A stretch of 5,533 bases of DNA from Acidobacteriaceae bacterium (GTDB taxonomy: Bacteria; Acidobacteriota; Terriglobia; Terriglobales; Acidobacteriaceae). How positions within the stretch are numbered: the stretch's first letter is position 1; each line of letters begins with the position of its first letter. This document shows positions 1 through 5,439 of this stretch, piece by piece. The notes under the pieces were generated by a model that searched no databases, was not told the origin of the DNA, and was given only the letters and a program-made list of their open reading frames with translations. The stretch lies in contig JASHUH010000609.1 in assembly GCA_030040115.1 (NCBI GenBank), positions 1 through 5,533 on the forward strand, given 5' to 3'. The position numbers were made by a program, and so were the translations under genes.

Positions 1-258
1 CACTTTAATATCCATTGACCGCGAACGGCGAAAATCCCGAGGTTCTCAAATACAAACCGGACCAAGCGCCTGGTGATGAATTGCGGGCGCACTGATTTTC
101 CACAAGCAGGAAATTTGGCCGTTGGCCGCACCTGATGAACGCACTATGGATTGTCAGGCGTAGATGCGATGCATTACATTGGCTGCGTTGCAATTCAGCT
201 CGATTCGTCTCAGTCTAAAGCGACTTCTAAGTTCAAGCCCGCCAGGGGAGACCTCATC
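1..258. other. Upstream region of the double START-domain gene, no gene recognised
   Basis: No convincing coding region is seen here. A minus-strand frame of 62 codons (5-193) has no family resemblance and a composition typical of chance frames. The stretch contains a small inverted repeat, TTTCC-7 nt-GGAAA at 97-113, too weak to call a terminator. It also contains a candidate promoter at 151-180 and the ribosome binding site AGGGGAG at 244-250 for the gene starting at 259. A TTG at 151 would extend that gene upstream by 36 codons, but the extension lacks signal-peptide character and has no good ribosome binding site. Confidence 0.6.
151..180 (+). promoter_or_regulatory. Candidate sigma70-type promoter for the double START-domain gene
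   Basis: TTGTCA at 151-156 matches five of six bases of the -35 consensus. TACATT at 175-180 matches four of six of the -10 consensus, and the spacer is 18 nt. Transcription would start near 187, giving a leader of about 70 nt before the ATG at 259. The spacing is acceptable but the -10 is weak, and hexamer pairs of this quality occur by chance. Confidence 0.3.
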
Positions 259-1332
259 ATGCGTCCCATCACCGCCGTTGTATTGCTCGGCTCGTTCGTC
301 AGCGCTGCCATCGCCCAGCAGCCCAACCCCGCGCCTAGGCCCCGTCCCATGTCCGCTCCTTTGCAGGTCCCCAATCCCCACTACGTCACCTTCGCACTGA
401 CCCAGGAAGTCAATGCACCCGCTGACGTCACCTGGGCGCGTGTCGGCAAATTCTGTGACATCGGTGAATGGGCATTCCCCGATTGCAAGCTCATCCAAGG
501 CGACGGCGGCGTTGCTTCCGAGCGCAGCATCGTCGATGAGGTTCTCGTCGGCAAAACCGCCCACAGCTACACCTACGCTCAGCCTGTCCGCACGGATGTG
601 AAATACAACCTCTACCATGGCACACTTGAAGTACAGCCCGTCACCAGCAGGACCTCGCGTCTCGTCTACACCTTCCTTTACGACAACAGCATGCTGGCTG
701 ACGATGCCGCCCGCGCCGCCGAGATCGCCACGCGCAAAAAGCGTTTCAGCGCGTTTCTCCTCAACATGAAGACGCTTGCCGAAGGCGGCAAAGTTCCAGC
801 CTCCGCCAAAGAGGCCGCGCCGCCCACACCGGAAGACCTGCAGACGCCCGATCCCCACTACGTGGCCATTCCCATGACCATCGTGGTCAACGCACCGGTC
901 GACACCGTCTGGGCCCGCATCGGTAAATACTGCGATATCGGCGAGTGGGGAATCCCCAACTGCAAAATCATCTCCGGCGATGGCAGCAGCCTGGGCACGG
1001 TCCGCAGCATCGGAAACGAAGTGCTCGTAGCCAAGACCAGGTACAGCTACACCTACACTCAGCCAGTCCGCGAAGGCGTCCCGTACATTATGTATCACGG
1101 CACCCTCGAAGCGGCGCCCCTCACCCGCAAGACTACCCGCCTCAACTACACCCTCGTCTATGACAACAGCAACCTCGCCGACGACGCCGCCCGCCAGAAG
1201 GACATGGACAACCGCCGCACCCGTTTCACCAAGATGCTGGAGAACATGAAGGTCCTGTCGGAAGGAGGAACCCTTCCGGCCGGCGCTCTCGGCGGTAGCG
1301 GCGCACCCCGCCCCGCCGCTCCGTCACAATAG
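259..1332 (+). CDS. Secreted protein with two tandem START/SRPBCC-like domains
   Basis: The product is 357 residues. The ATG at 259 is chosen because AGGGGAG (244-250) lies 8 nt upstream and translation there begins with a clear Sec signal peptide: residues 1-19, hydrophobic core TAVVLLGSFVSAA, probable cleavage after AIA. A proline-rich spacer (about 21-37) follows. The rest is two copies of one domain, about residues 38-180 and 197-340, joined by a short Ala/Pro linker, with an Ala/Gly/Pro tail. By hand alignment the copies match at a little over half of positions. Each carries NAP.D..WAR(V/I)GK, CDIGEW, two cysteines ten residues apart (C66/C76; C225/C235), SYTY.QPVR, YHGTLE and LADDAAR. 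The pattern N-A-P-x-D-x-x-W followed by a G-x-x-x-x-x-x-W segment resembles the START/Bet v1-like (SRPBCC, polyketide cyclase type 2) superfamily, whose members bind hydrophobic ligands in a deep pocket. The assignment is from pattern only. Ligand and reaction are unknown. The two-cysteine pattern suggests a periplasmic disulfide in each half. It converges with the propeller gene downstream. Confidence 0.85.
   Translation: MRPITAVVLLGSFVSAAIAQQPNPAPRPRPMSAPLQVPNPHYVTFALTQEVNAPADVTWARVGKFCDIGEWAFPDCKLIQGDGGVASERSIVDEVLVGKTAHSYTYAQPVRTDVKYNLYHGTLEVQPVTSRTSRLVYTFLYDNSMLADDAARAAEIATRKKRFSAFLLNMKTLAEGGKVPASAKEAAPPTPEDLQTPDPHYVAIPMTIVVNAPVDTVWARIGKYCDIGEWGIPNCKIISGDGSSLGTVRSIGNEVLVAKTRYSYTYTQPVREGVPYIMYHGTLEAAPLTRKTTRLNYTLVYDNSNLADDAARQKDMDNRRTRFTKMLENMKVLSEGGTLPAGALGGSGAPRPAAPSQ
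370..1278 (+). repeat. Intragenic tandem duplication of a START-like domain
   Basis: The segment encoding residues 38-180 (about 370-798) is repeated as residues 197-340 (about 847-1278). The similarity is visible in DNA as well as protein: AGCTACACCTAC is followed by CTCAGCC in both copies, as CAGCTACACCTACGCTCAGC near 572 and the same with ACT for GCT near 1044. Divergence is spread evenly, so the duplication is old and both copies look maintained by selection, not recently copied. Confidence 0.85.
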
Positions 1333-1387
1333 CAGCCAGTGCCCCGAGACCACATTTGCCGCTGAGTTCGCGACGGGTGGAGCGACC

Positions 1388-2719
1388 TTATTTGCCCACG
1401 TATTCGTACCATTTGAGGGCAAATGGCGCCCGTGCTTCCATGCAGACGACATCTGTCTTGCGGCCGATGCCTTTGATATCGGCATCGACGCAATTGCTGG
1501 CCGCCATATCGTTATCCATGAGCATTTTGGTCCAGCTTTGTCCGCTCTTGTCCGTGGCGCGATAGAAAAAGAGATTGGCCTTGGTGCGGTTGCCGCCGGC
1601 CACAATCTCCGGGACACCGTCGCCGTCCACATCCACAAGAGTCAACGCGTGTCCGGTGGTCAGCGCGTCGTCGATCACGTGGCGCCGATACAATCCAAGC
1701 GCATCTTGCGTGTAGACCACAACCATGTTGCCGTGGAAGGGCTCAATCGAGGCGAAGAATTGCTTTCCGGCTAGTCTGCCGACAACAACCGCACCGGCGC
1801 CGCCATTCGGCCACGGGGCCGGGCTGCCCGCGGAAATGATGGTGCGCGTCCAGCGCCCCTTTTTCTTCGGATGATGGACGGCTATTCCGCTGTAGCCCGC
1901 GGTCAGGATGTCCTGGTGGCCGCTGCCGAACCAGTCGTACGGCAGCAGACCATGCACCACGCCTTTGTTCTCGTCGGTGATCAGTTCGCGCTTCCACCCA
2001 TTCTCTTCACGGTAAGCGTAAAGCGGCGTAGAAAGGTGCTCCGGATCGGCAAAGCCGGGCGACTTTTCGTTCAGAATCGGGGCCGCCACCACTGTCCCGC
2101 GTCCCCTCCCGTTTACATTCGCAAAATTTACTCGATGTGTGGAAGGCACCCTATCAATGTCCCGCATCAAGACCCACGGCTGCCTGGGATCGCCGTTATG
2201 CCGAAAGATGGAGATTTTTCCAACACTCTTGGCCGGCGCCGCGTTGAAACCGTAAGCCACCACGATTTCGGGAATGCCGTCTCCGTCGAGATCGGCAGCA
2301 TCCATGCTCACCATCTTCGGCGCCGCAGTCGTAATTACATGTGGAGTCCAAGATGGATTTTCGTACCATACGAGGGAGTCGGCGCTGAGACCGAGAGCAA
2401 CGAGGTCGGTCTTGCCATCGTTGTTGAGGTCGACCGCAAGGACCTGGTAACCGCCGCTGATGTGCTGCGCAATCAGGTGAACGCGAAACGGGGCGGTGAT
2501 GGGCGGCGGAGCCGGTTGATTCTCGTGCAAACTCCCGCTAGCTTGATCGCTCCCACTACTGCCGTTCGTGACGTTCGTTTCAGGGTGACTTTGCGCGCCA
2601 CCCGGGACAGCTTGGGCGCCGGCAGCCGGCGCAGGCCGAATTTGCGCAAACGCTGCGTAGACATGCATCAGCATCAATCCGGCAACTAGAAGCCAAGCCG
2701 CCGCTTTATCTCTGTGCAT
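1388..2719 (-). CDS. Secreted FG-GAP/VCBS-repeat beta-propeller protein
   Basis: The product is 443 residues. ATG at 2719 has AGGA (2725-2728) 5 nt upstream. Residues 1-26 form a Sec signal peptide (core AAAWLLVAGLMLMHVYAAFA, cleavage near AFA-Q). Residues 27-77 are a low-complexity Pro/Ala/Ser/Gly linker. The remainder shows propeller-type calcium loops: DLNNDGKTDL (97-106), DLDGDGIPEI (143-152) and DVDGDGVPEI (363-372) are canonical. NVNGRGRG (201-208), WFGSGHQDI (263-271) and DIKGIGRKTDV (413-423) are degenerate versions, so at least six blades can be traced, consistent with a six- or seven-bladed propeller. Such repeats are known from integrin-like adhesins and from catalytic propellers such as the lyase domain of aldos-2-ulose dehydratase. 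Between the loops are motifs of enzyme-like character: PSTHR (H195), GVVHG (H256), IEPFHGN (H329), TTGHAL (H357) and AASNC (C410). I infer a possible metal-binding or catalytic face. No anchor or sorting signal is seen, so it is probably soluble in the periplasm or released. It lies 342 bp downstream of the soxCD-like operon on the same strand. Confidence 0.9.
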   Translation of the reverse strand: MHRDKAAAWLLVAGLMLMHVYAAFAQIRPAPAAGAQAVPGGAQSHPETNVTNGSSGSDQASGSLHENQPAPPPITAPFRVHLIAQHISGGYQVLAVDLNNDGKTDLVALGLSADSLVWYENPSWTPHVITTAAPKMVSMDAADLDGDGIPEIVVAYGFNAAPAKSVGKISIFRHNGDPRQPWVLMRDIDRVPSTHRVNFANVNGRGRGTVVAAPILNEKSPGFADPEHLSTPLYAYREENGWKRELITDENKGVVHGLLPYDWFGSGHQDILTAGYSGIAVHHPKKKGRWTRTIISAGSPAPWPNGGAGAVVVGRLAGKQFFASIEPFHGNMVVVYTQDALGLYRRHVIDDALTTGHALTLVDVDGDGVPEIVAGGNRTKANLFFYRATDKSGQSWTKMLMDNDMAASNCVDADIKGIGRKTDVVCMEARAPFALKWYEYVGK

Positions 2720-2804
2720 TTCCGTCCTTTCCCTATGCAGCCCCGCGGCTCAGGGCCAATTCGAAACTCCTTTCGCGGAAACCCAAGAATGCCTCGCCCT
2801 CTTG

Positions 2805-2816
2805 GTTGGATCCAAC
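2805..2816. repeat. Perfect 12-bp palindrome, operator-like
   Basis: GTTGGATCCAAC reads identically on both strands. It lies about 90 bp upstream of the propeller gene start at 2719. A neighbouring inverted repeat CCAAGA (2783-2788) / TCTTGG (2800-2805) overlaps it by one base. The symmetry and position suit a dimeric regulator site, but the function is inference and a 12-bp palindrome can arise by chance. Confidence 0.4.
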
Positions 2817-2850
2817 ATTTACGAATCGCGCCCCAGGAGCCCCTCGCCCT

Positions 2851-2870
2851 TGCCTAACTCAGTTAGGGCA
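2851..2870. repeat. Small inverted repeat (hairpin)
   Basis: TGCCTAA and TTAGGGCA flank CTCAG and pair over seven base pairs with one bulged G. No T-run follows on either strand, so it is not called a terminator. It lies between the 13-bp tandem duplication and the 12-bp palindrome, in the likely promoter or leader of the propeller gene. Confidence 0.4.
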
Positions 2871-2875
2871 CCAGA

Positions 2876-2901
2876 TTCTATATGCCTTTTCTATATGCCT
2901 T
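2876..2901. repeat. Exact 13-bp tandem duplication
   Basis: TTCTATATGCCTT occurs twice head to tail (2876-2888 and 2889-2901) without a mismatch. Read on the minus strand, each unit contains TATAGAA, and the downstream copy gives TAGAAT, a five-of-six match to a -10 box. No -35 hexamer was found at 16-18 nt. It may be two binding sites for one protein, or a simple slippage product. Confidence 0.8.
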
Positions 2902-2991
2902 CCGTCTACAACAGCAGGAAATCTCGGAAGGAACTGCAACAGTACAATTATCAGCGGCGCCCCAAGCAGCCGCCGGGAAGCGATGCAGAAC

Positions 2992-3008
2992 AAAAGAGGC
3001 TCGTCCTC
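2992..3008 (-). terminator. Weak terminator-like stem after the cytochrome gene
   Basis: On the minus strand GAGG-ACGAG-CCTC is followed directly by TTTTG, about 54 nt past the stop codon of the cytochrome gene. The stem is only four base pairs, so this is at best a marginal intrinsic terminator for the soxCD-like transcript. No better candidate was seen in the gap. Confidence 0.2.
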
Positions 3009-3061
3009 AGACTGCCATCCACAACCTCAACCGGGCTGTAGCGCAGTTGTCGATGAAGGTT

Positions 3062-3661
3062 CTATCGCTCGTTAGGAAATGGCCTCGGCATACCAGGCTT
3101 CCAATTGGGAATCGCATATCCATTCCGATTTGGCATTTTAATTTGCGGCAGGGTCTGTTGGTTGAGCACGTCGTCTTCTTTAATCACGCCGTTTTTGTAC
3201 AGCAGAAATGCAGTGAGCGCATATACCTCGTCGGGCTTGAGCGTTCCTTCCTGACCGAAAGGCATGGCGCGATGGATATAATCCCAGATCGTCGTCGCGT
3301 ACGGCGAGTGAAGCGCCATTACGTTTCCCGGACCGATACAGGGCGAAAGGCAAGGCAGCGGTTTTTTGGGAGCGATCGCGGGTTTGATGAGCATGGGAGC
3401 AGGACCTCCCGACCCCGTTGCTCCGTGGCATGCCGCGCATTTGTCTGCGAAAAGCTGCGCTCCCTCTTTGGCAGTTCCGCTGCCCGGTGGCAGTTCCTTT
3501 CCCTCAGGCCCGATGGAAATGTCCCAGGCGTGAATCTCCGCCGGCGTCGGAGTTTTTCCCAGACCATACGTGGGCGATTGCGCCCACGCAACCCCGAAAA
3601 GCCCAAAAGCAGTAACAGCCGCGAGGAGAATGCAAGGCAGGGGATTGCTAAACAATCGCAT
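3062..3661 (-). CDS. soxD: SoxD-like mono-haem cytochrome c, electron-accepting subunit
   Basis: The product is 199 residues. The frame is open further upstream, but the ATG at 3661 is preferred: GGGAG (3670-3674) sits 8 nt before it and translation there begins with a Sec signal peptide (residues 1-27, core CILLAAVTAFGLFGVAWA). One haem c site, CAACH, is at 75-79. The likely axial methionine is M133 in RAMPFG. The order Y-G-L-G-K-T-P-T-P-A-E-I, then PPGSGTAKEG, then the haem site, then WDYIHRAMPFG and KPDEVYALTAFLLY is the pattern I associate with SoxD, the cytochrome partner of SoxC. In Paracoccus SoxD is larger and has two haem domains, so this is a short mono-haem form. It should accept electrons from the molybdenum subunit in the periplasm. 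Unusual is C-L-S-P-C (C104, C108) in the loop before S-P-Y-A-T-T, where I expect tryptophan before PYATT. The gene start overlaps the molybdenum subunit gene by 14 nt, implying coupled translation. A SorB-type sulfite dehydrogenase cytochrome is an alternative name. Confidence 0.88.
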   Translation of the reverse strand: MRLFSNPLPCILLAAVTAFGLFGVAWAQSPTYGLGKTPTPAEIHAWDISIGPEGKELPPGSGTAKEGAQLFADKCAACHGATGSGGPAPMLIKPAIAPKKPLPCLSPCIGPGNVMALHSPYATTIWDYIHRAMPFGQEGTLKPDEVYALTAFLLYKNGVIKEDDVLNQQTLPQIKMPNRNGYAIPNWKPGMPRPFPNER

Positions 3662-4883
3662 TGTGAACGCTCCCGTCGCTCGCCACGCGCCACGGTTGGA
3701 TCGTATTGTCGGTTCCTTGCGTGCCGTGCGTCTTGTAATAGTCGACGGGCACCTTGAAGAACTTCGCGAGCTCGGCGCGCGACGGCTGAACCTGCCCCAA
3801 TTCATCGGTGCAGCGCGATTGAAGGATGCATTCCTGTCCTTCCCACCGCCATGTCATGCCAAATCGCGTGTGCGCCTTGGGGTACACCGGTCCCCGAATT
3901 TCTGCGTCTTTCCAGGTCTGTCCGCCGTCTGTGGAGATTTCGACGCGCCGAACGGCGCCGCCGCCCGACCAGGCCAATCCAGTGATCTGGTACGTTCCGT
4001 GACCGGGTAGCTGTTGTCCTCCGGAAGGAAACGTGATGACCGATTTCGGTCCCCACTGCAAAGTCAGCGCTGCGATTTCCTCGTCTTTCGAGATGTGGCC
4101 GTAATCGTTGTAGGTCATGTAAAACCGGTCGACCACCTTGATTCGCCGCAGCCACTTGGTGTTGTAGATTCCCTCGAACCCGGGAACCAGCAGCCGCAGC
4201 GGAAAACCTTGCTGCGGGCGCACCGGCTCACCATTCTGCCCGTAAGCGACCAGACAATCGTCCATGGCCTTCGCGAGTCGAATGCTGCCCGCTCCTTTGA
4301 CTTCCTCCGCTCCTTCGCAAACCACCCAAGCCGCGCCTTTTTGCACGCCCACCTCGTTCAGCAAAAGCGACAGCAGCACTCCCGTCCACTCACTGCAACT
4401 CGTCAGCCCATGCGTTTCCTGAACCGTCTTATCTTCAGCTTTGGAATGGTTCCCCTGGCACTCGATGAAATGAACGCGGGATACCGAAGGGAACCGCTTC
4501 AGCTCGTCCATCGTGAACTCGAGGGGCCGGTCCACCATGCCATGGATCAACAGGCGATGCTGCTTGGGATCGATGTTCGGAACAATGGAGCCGCGGTGCG
4601 TGCCGATGAAATGCAACGATGACGGGGTAATGATCCCGACCGAATCCTGCAGTGGAGATAATACATGGAAGGTGAGGCCGAACTGATCGGGCGAAGGCCT
4701 TGCGTCCACGGGTTCCCGAATCGAGTTCACGTAGTGGGACCGCTCGCCATACGCGATCAGTTCCTTGAGCGATTTGGTTTCCGCGACTGGTGTTTGACCG
4801 GTGGTGACTTTTACTGCGCCCGCTGCCGCCGCCGCGGCGCCGCTCTTTAGGAAATTTCTTCGATTAGGCTTCTTTGGTCCCAC
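3648..4883 (-). CDS. soxC: SoxC-like molybdenum-containing sulfite/sulfane dehydrogenase subunit
   Basis: The product is 411 residues from a GTG start at 4883. The frame is open to 5009, but AGGAGG (4890-4895) lies 6 nt before the GTG, and this start places the twin-arginine motif NRRNFLK at residues 7-13, followed by an alanine-rich hydrophobic stretch (14-26). The protein is thus a Tat substrate, as expected for a folded molybdopterin enzyme. The sulfite oxidase fold follows: a Mo-cofactor domain at about 85-255 with HRLLIHGMVDRP (109-120), FPSVSRVHFIECQGN (131-145, C142 the expected Mo-ligating cysteine), SCSEWTGV (162-169) and GFPLRLLVPGFEG (226-238). A C-terminal Mo-cofactor dimerisation domain (about 275-400) has VEISTDGGQTWKDA. 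The IDP-x-x-HRL, SRVHFIEC and AYGQNGE-x-x-RPQQG patterns favour SoxC over plant- or animal-type sulfite oxidase. At the position where sulfite oxidases have F-x-R-x-H, this protein has FIGTHRG (92-98), so the usual arginine is glycine. It forms an operon with the downstream cytochrome. Sulfite or protein-bound sulfane is the likely substrate. No SoxYZ carrier is in view. Confidence 0.92.
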   Translation of the reverse strand: MGPKKPNRRNFLKSGAAAAAAGAVKVTTGQTPVAETKSLKELIAYGERSHYVNSIREPVDARPSPDQFGLTFHVLSPLQDSVGIITPSSLHFIGTHRGSIVPNIDPKQHRLLIHGMVDRPLEFTMDELKRFPSVSRVHFIECQGNHSKAEDKTVQETHGLTSCSEWTGVLLSLLLNEVGVQKGAAWVVCEGAEEVKGAGSIRLAKAMDDCLVAYGQNGEPVRPQQGFPLRLLVPGFEGIYNTKWLRRIKVVDRFYMTYNDYGHISKDEEIAALTLQWGPKSVITFPSGGQQLPGHGTYQITGLAWSGGGAVRRVEISTDGGQTWKDAEIRGPVYPKAHTRFGMTWRWEGQECILQSRCTDELGQVQPSRAELAKFFKVPVDYYKTHGTQGTDNTIQPWRVASDGSVHNAIV

Positions 4884-4889
4884 GGGGTC

Positions 4890-4895
4890 CCTCCT
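4890..4895 (-). promoter_or_regulatory. Strong ribosome binding site fixing the GTG start of the soxC-like gene
   Basis: On the minus strand AGGAGG, a full match to the anti-Shine-Dalgarno core, is followed by GACCCC and GTG at 4883. The 6-nt spacing is ideal. The alternative ATG starts at 5009 and 4931 would add 42 or 16 residues ahead of the Tat signal. Confidence 0.85.
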
Positions 4896-4934
4896 CTGCA
4901 ACCCGCAATTACGCCCAGCGGACCCCGGCATCTT

Positions 4935-5007
4935 GCGAGTCGAAGTTTCTTCCCGATATGTACGCTTTTCTCTTAGCGGGGATTTCCGATTTGGAACTCT
5001 GACTCGC
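4935..5007. repeat. Long imperfect inverted repeat in the soxC-like leader
   Basis: GCGAGTCGAAGTTTC (4935-4949) pairs with GGAACTCTGACTCGC (4993-5007). Twelve of fifteen positions are Watson-Crick, including an uninterrupted 7-bp outer helix. The 43-nt space between holds a further small pairing, on the minus strand GCT...AGC inside CCC...GGG. It lies 50-125 nt upstream of the soxC GTG, so it could be a structured leader or a binding region. No known riboswitch class was recognised. Confidence 0.4.
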
Positions 5008-5410
5008 ACATCATACGCTTGTCCTGCCCCTGGAAAGCAACAATAATCTTCTGGTTGCAGGTTTACGCCGCCGCCGCTCCGCCCGATTCAAAGCAATCCG
5101 GAAGCACAGCAGCTAACCGGAACCGTTGGAACTCGTTTCGGTTATCAAGTTCCCCTCCGCCTCGCTTCTTCGCCGCCTGGCCAGTGGGCTTCCTCTCGCG
5201 CTTTCCATAGAGGTGTAGCTGCAGGAATGGGACTGGCGTTCGTCTCTTCACGGTTAGTGCGCGGCTCTATCTTTGGCGTCAGTGTCTATGAAGCCTGGAG
5301 GTTCCGCTGGGGCGGCGGCGCTCCTCGTGGTGGGAGGAATGTTGGCGGCTAACGCGCCAGCACGGCGACCAATGCGAATAGCGTGATGGAATGGTCGCGA
5401 GCATGTTTGT

Positions 5411-5439
5411 TTTACAGCAGCGATGCCTTCTTGTATAGT
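5411..5439 (+). promoter_or_regulatory. Sigma70-type promoter pointing out of the window
   Basis: TTTACA (5411-5416) and TATAGT (5434-5439) each match five of six consensus bases, and the spacer is exactly 17 nt. Transcription would begin near 5446 and run right. No gene starts in the window except possibly at ATG 5518. The promoter is divergent from the soxC-like operon, whose start is about 530 bp away. Confidence 0.5.

Larger units (their letters stand above)
2720..3061. other. Intergenic region between the cytochrome gene and the propeller gene
   Basis: The region separates two minus-strand genes and should hold the end of the soxCD-like transcript and the promoter of the propeller gene. 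Frames of 79-89 codons on the plus strand have no ribosome binding site of note and no recognisable family, so they are treated as chance. Structured elements seen are a weak stem followed by a T-run on the minus strand (2992-3008), an exact 13-bp tandem duplication (2876-2901), a small hairpin (2851-2870), a perfect 12-bp palindrome (2805-2816) and a 9-bp direct repeat CCTCGCCCT (2792-2800 and 2842-2850). No clear promoter with good -35 and -10 spacing could be placed on the minus strand. Confidence 0.6.

Noticed and set aside
154..1098. 314-codon minus-strand open frame
   Set aside because: It lies fully antisense to the START-like gene, which has a signal peptide, a ribosome binding site and an internal repeat. 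The frame has no family resemblance and mirrors the codon bias of the real gene.
1871..2689. 272-codon plus-strand open frame
   Set aside because: It is antisense to the propeller gene, whose calcium loops and signal peptide are unmistakable. The plus-strand product shows no domain pattern.
2954..2973. GCGGC/GCCGC stem as terminator of the cytochrome transcript
   Set aside because: The stem is only 5 bp with a 10-nt loop, and no T-run follows on the minus strand.
2882..3757. 291-codon plus-strand open frame
   Set aside because: It runs antisense through the cytochrome gene and has an arginine-rich, featureless product. The haem motif and SoxD pattern are on the other strand.
3662..3805. 48-codon upstream extension of the cytochrome frame
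   Set aside because: The extension lies inside the soxC-like coding region, is rich in Arg and Ser, and would bury the signal peptide. ATG at 3661 has a ribosome binding site and starts the signal peptide directly.
4014..4622. 202-codon plus-strand open frame
   Set aside because: It is antisense to the Mo-cofactor domain of the soxC-like gene and has no recognisable domain.
4884..5009. 42-codon upstream extension of the soxC-like frame
   Set aside because: It would place about 50 charged residues before the twin-arginine motif. The GTG at 4883 has a perfect AGGAGG 6 nt upstream.
5114..5144. Inverted repeat TAACCG / CGGTTA
   Set aside because: Six base pairs with a 19-nt loop in GC-rich DNA is within chance, and there is no flanking element to support a function.
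5063..5251. 62-codon minus-strand frame
   Set aside because: No ribosome binding site, low-complexity ending and no family pattern. It is treated as chance.
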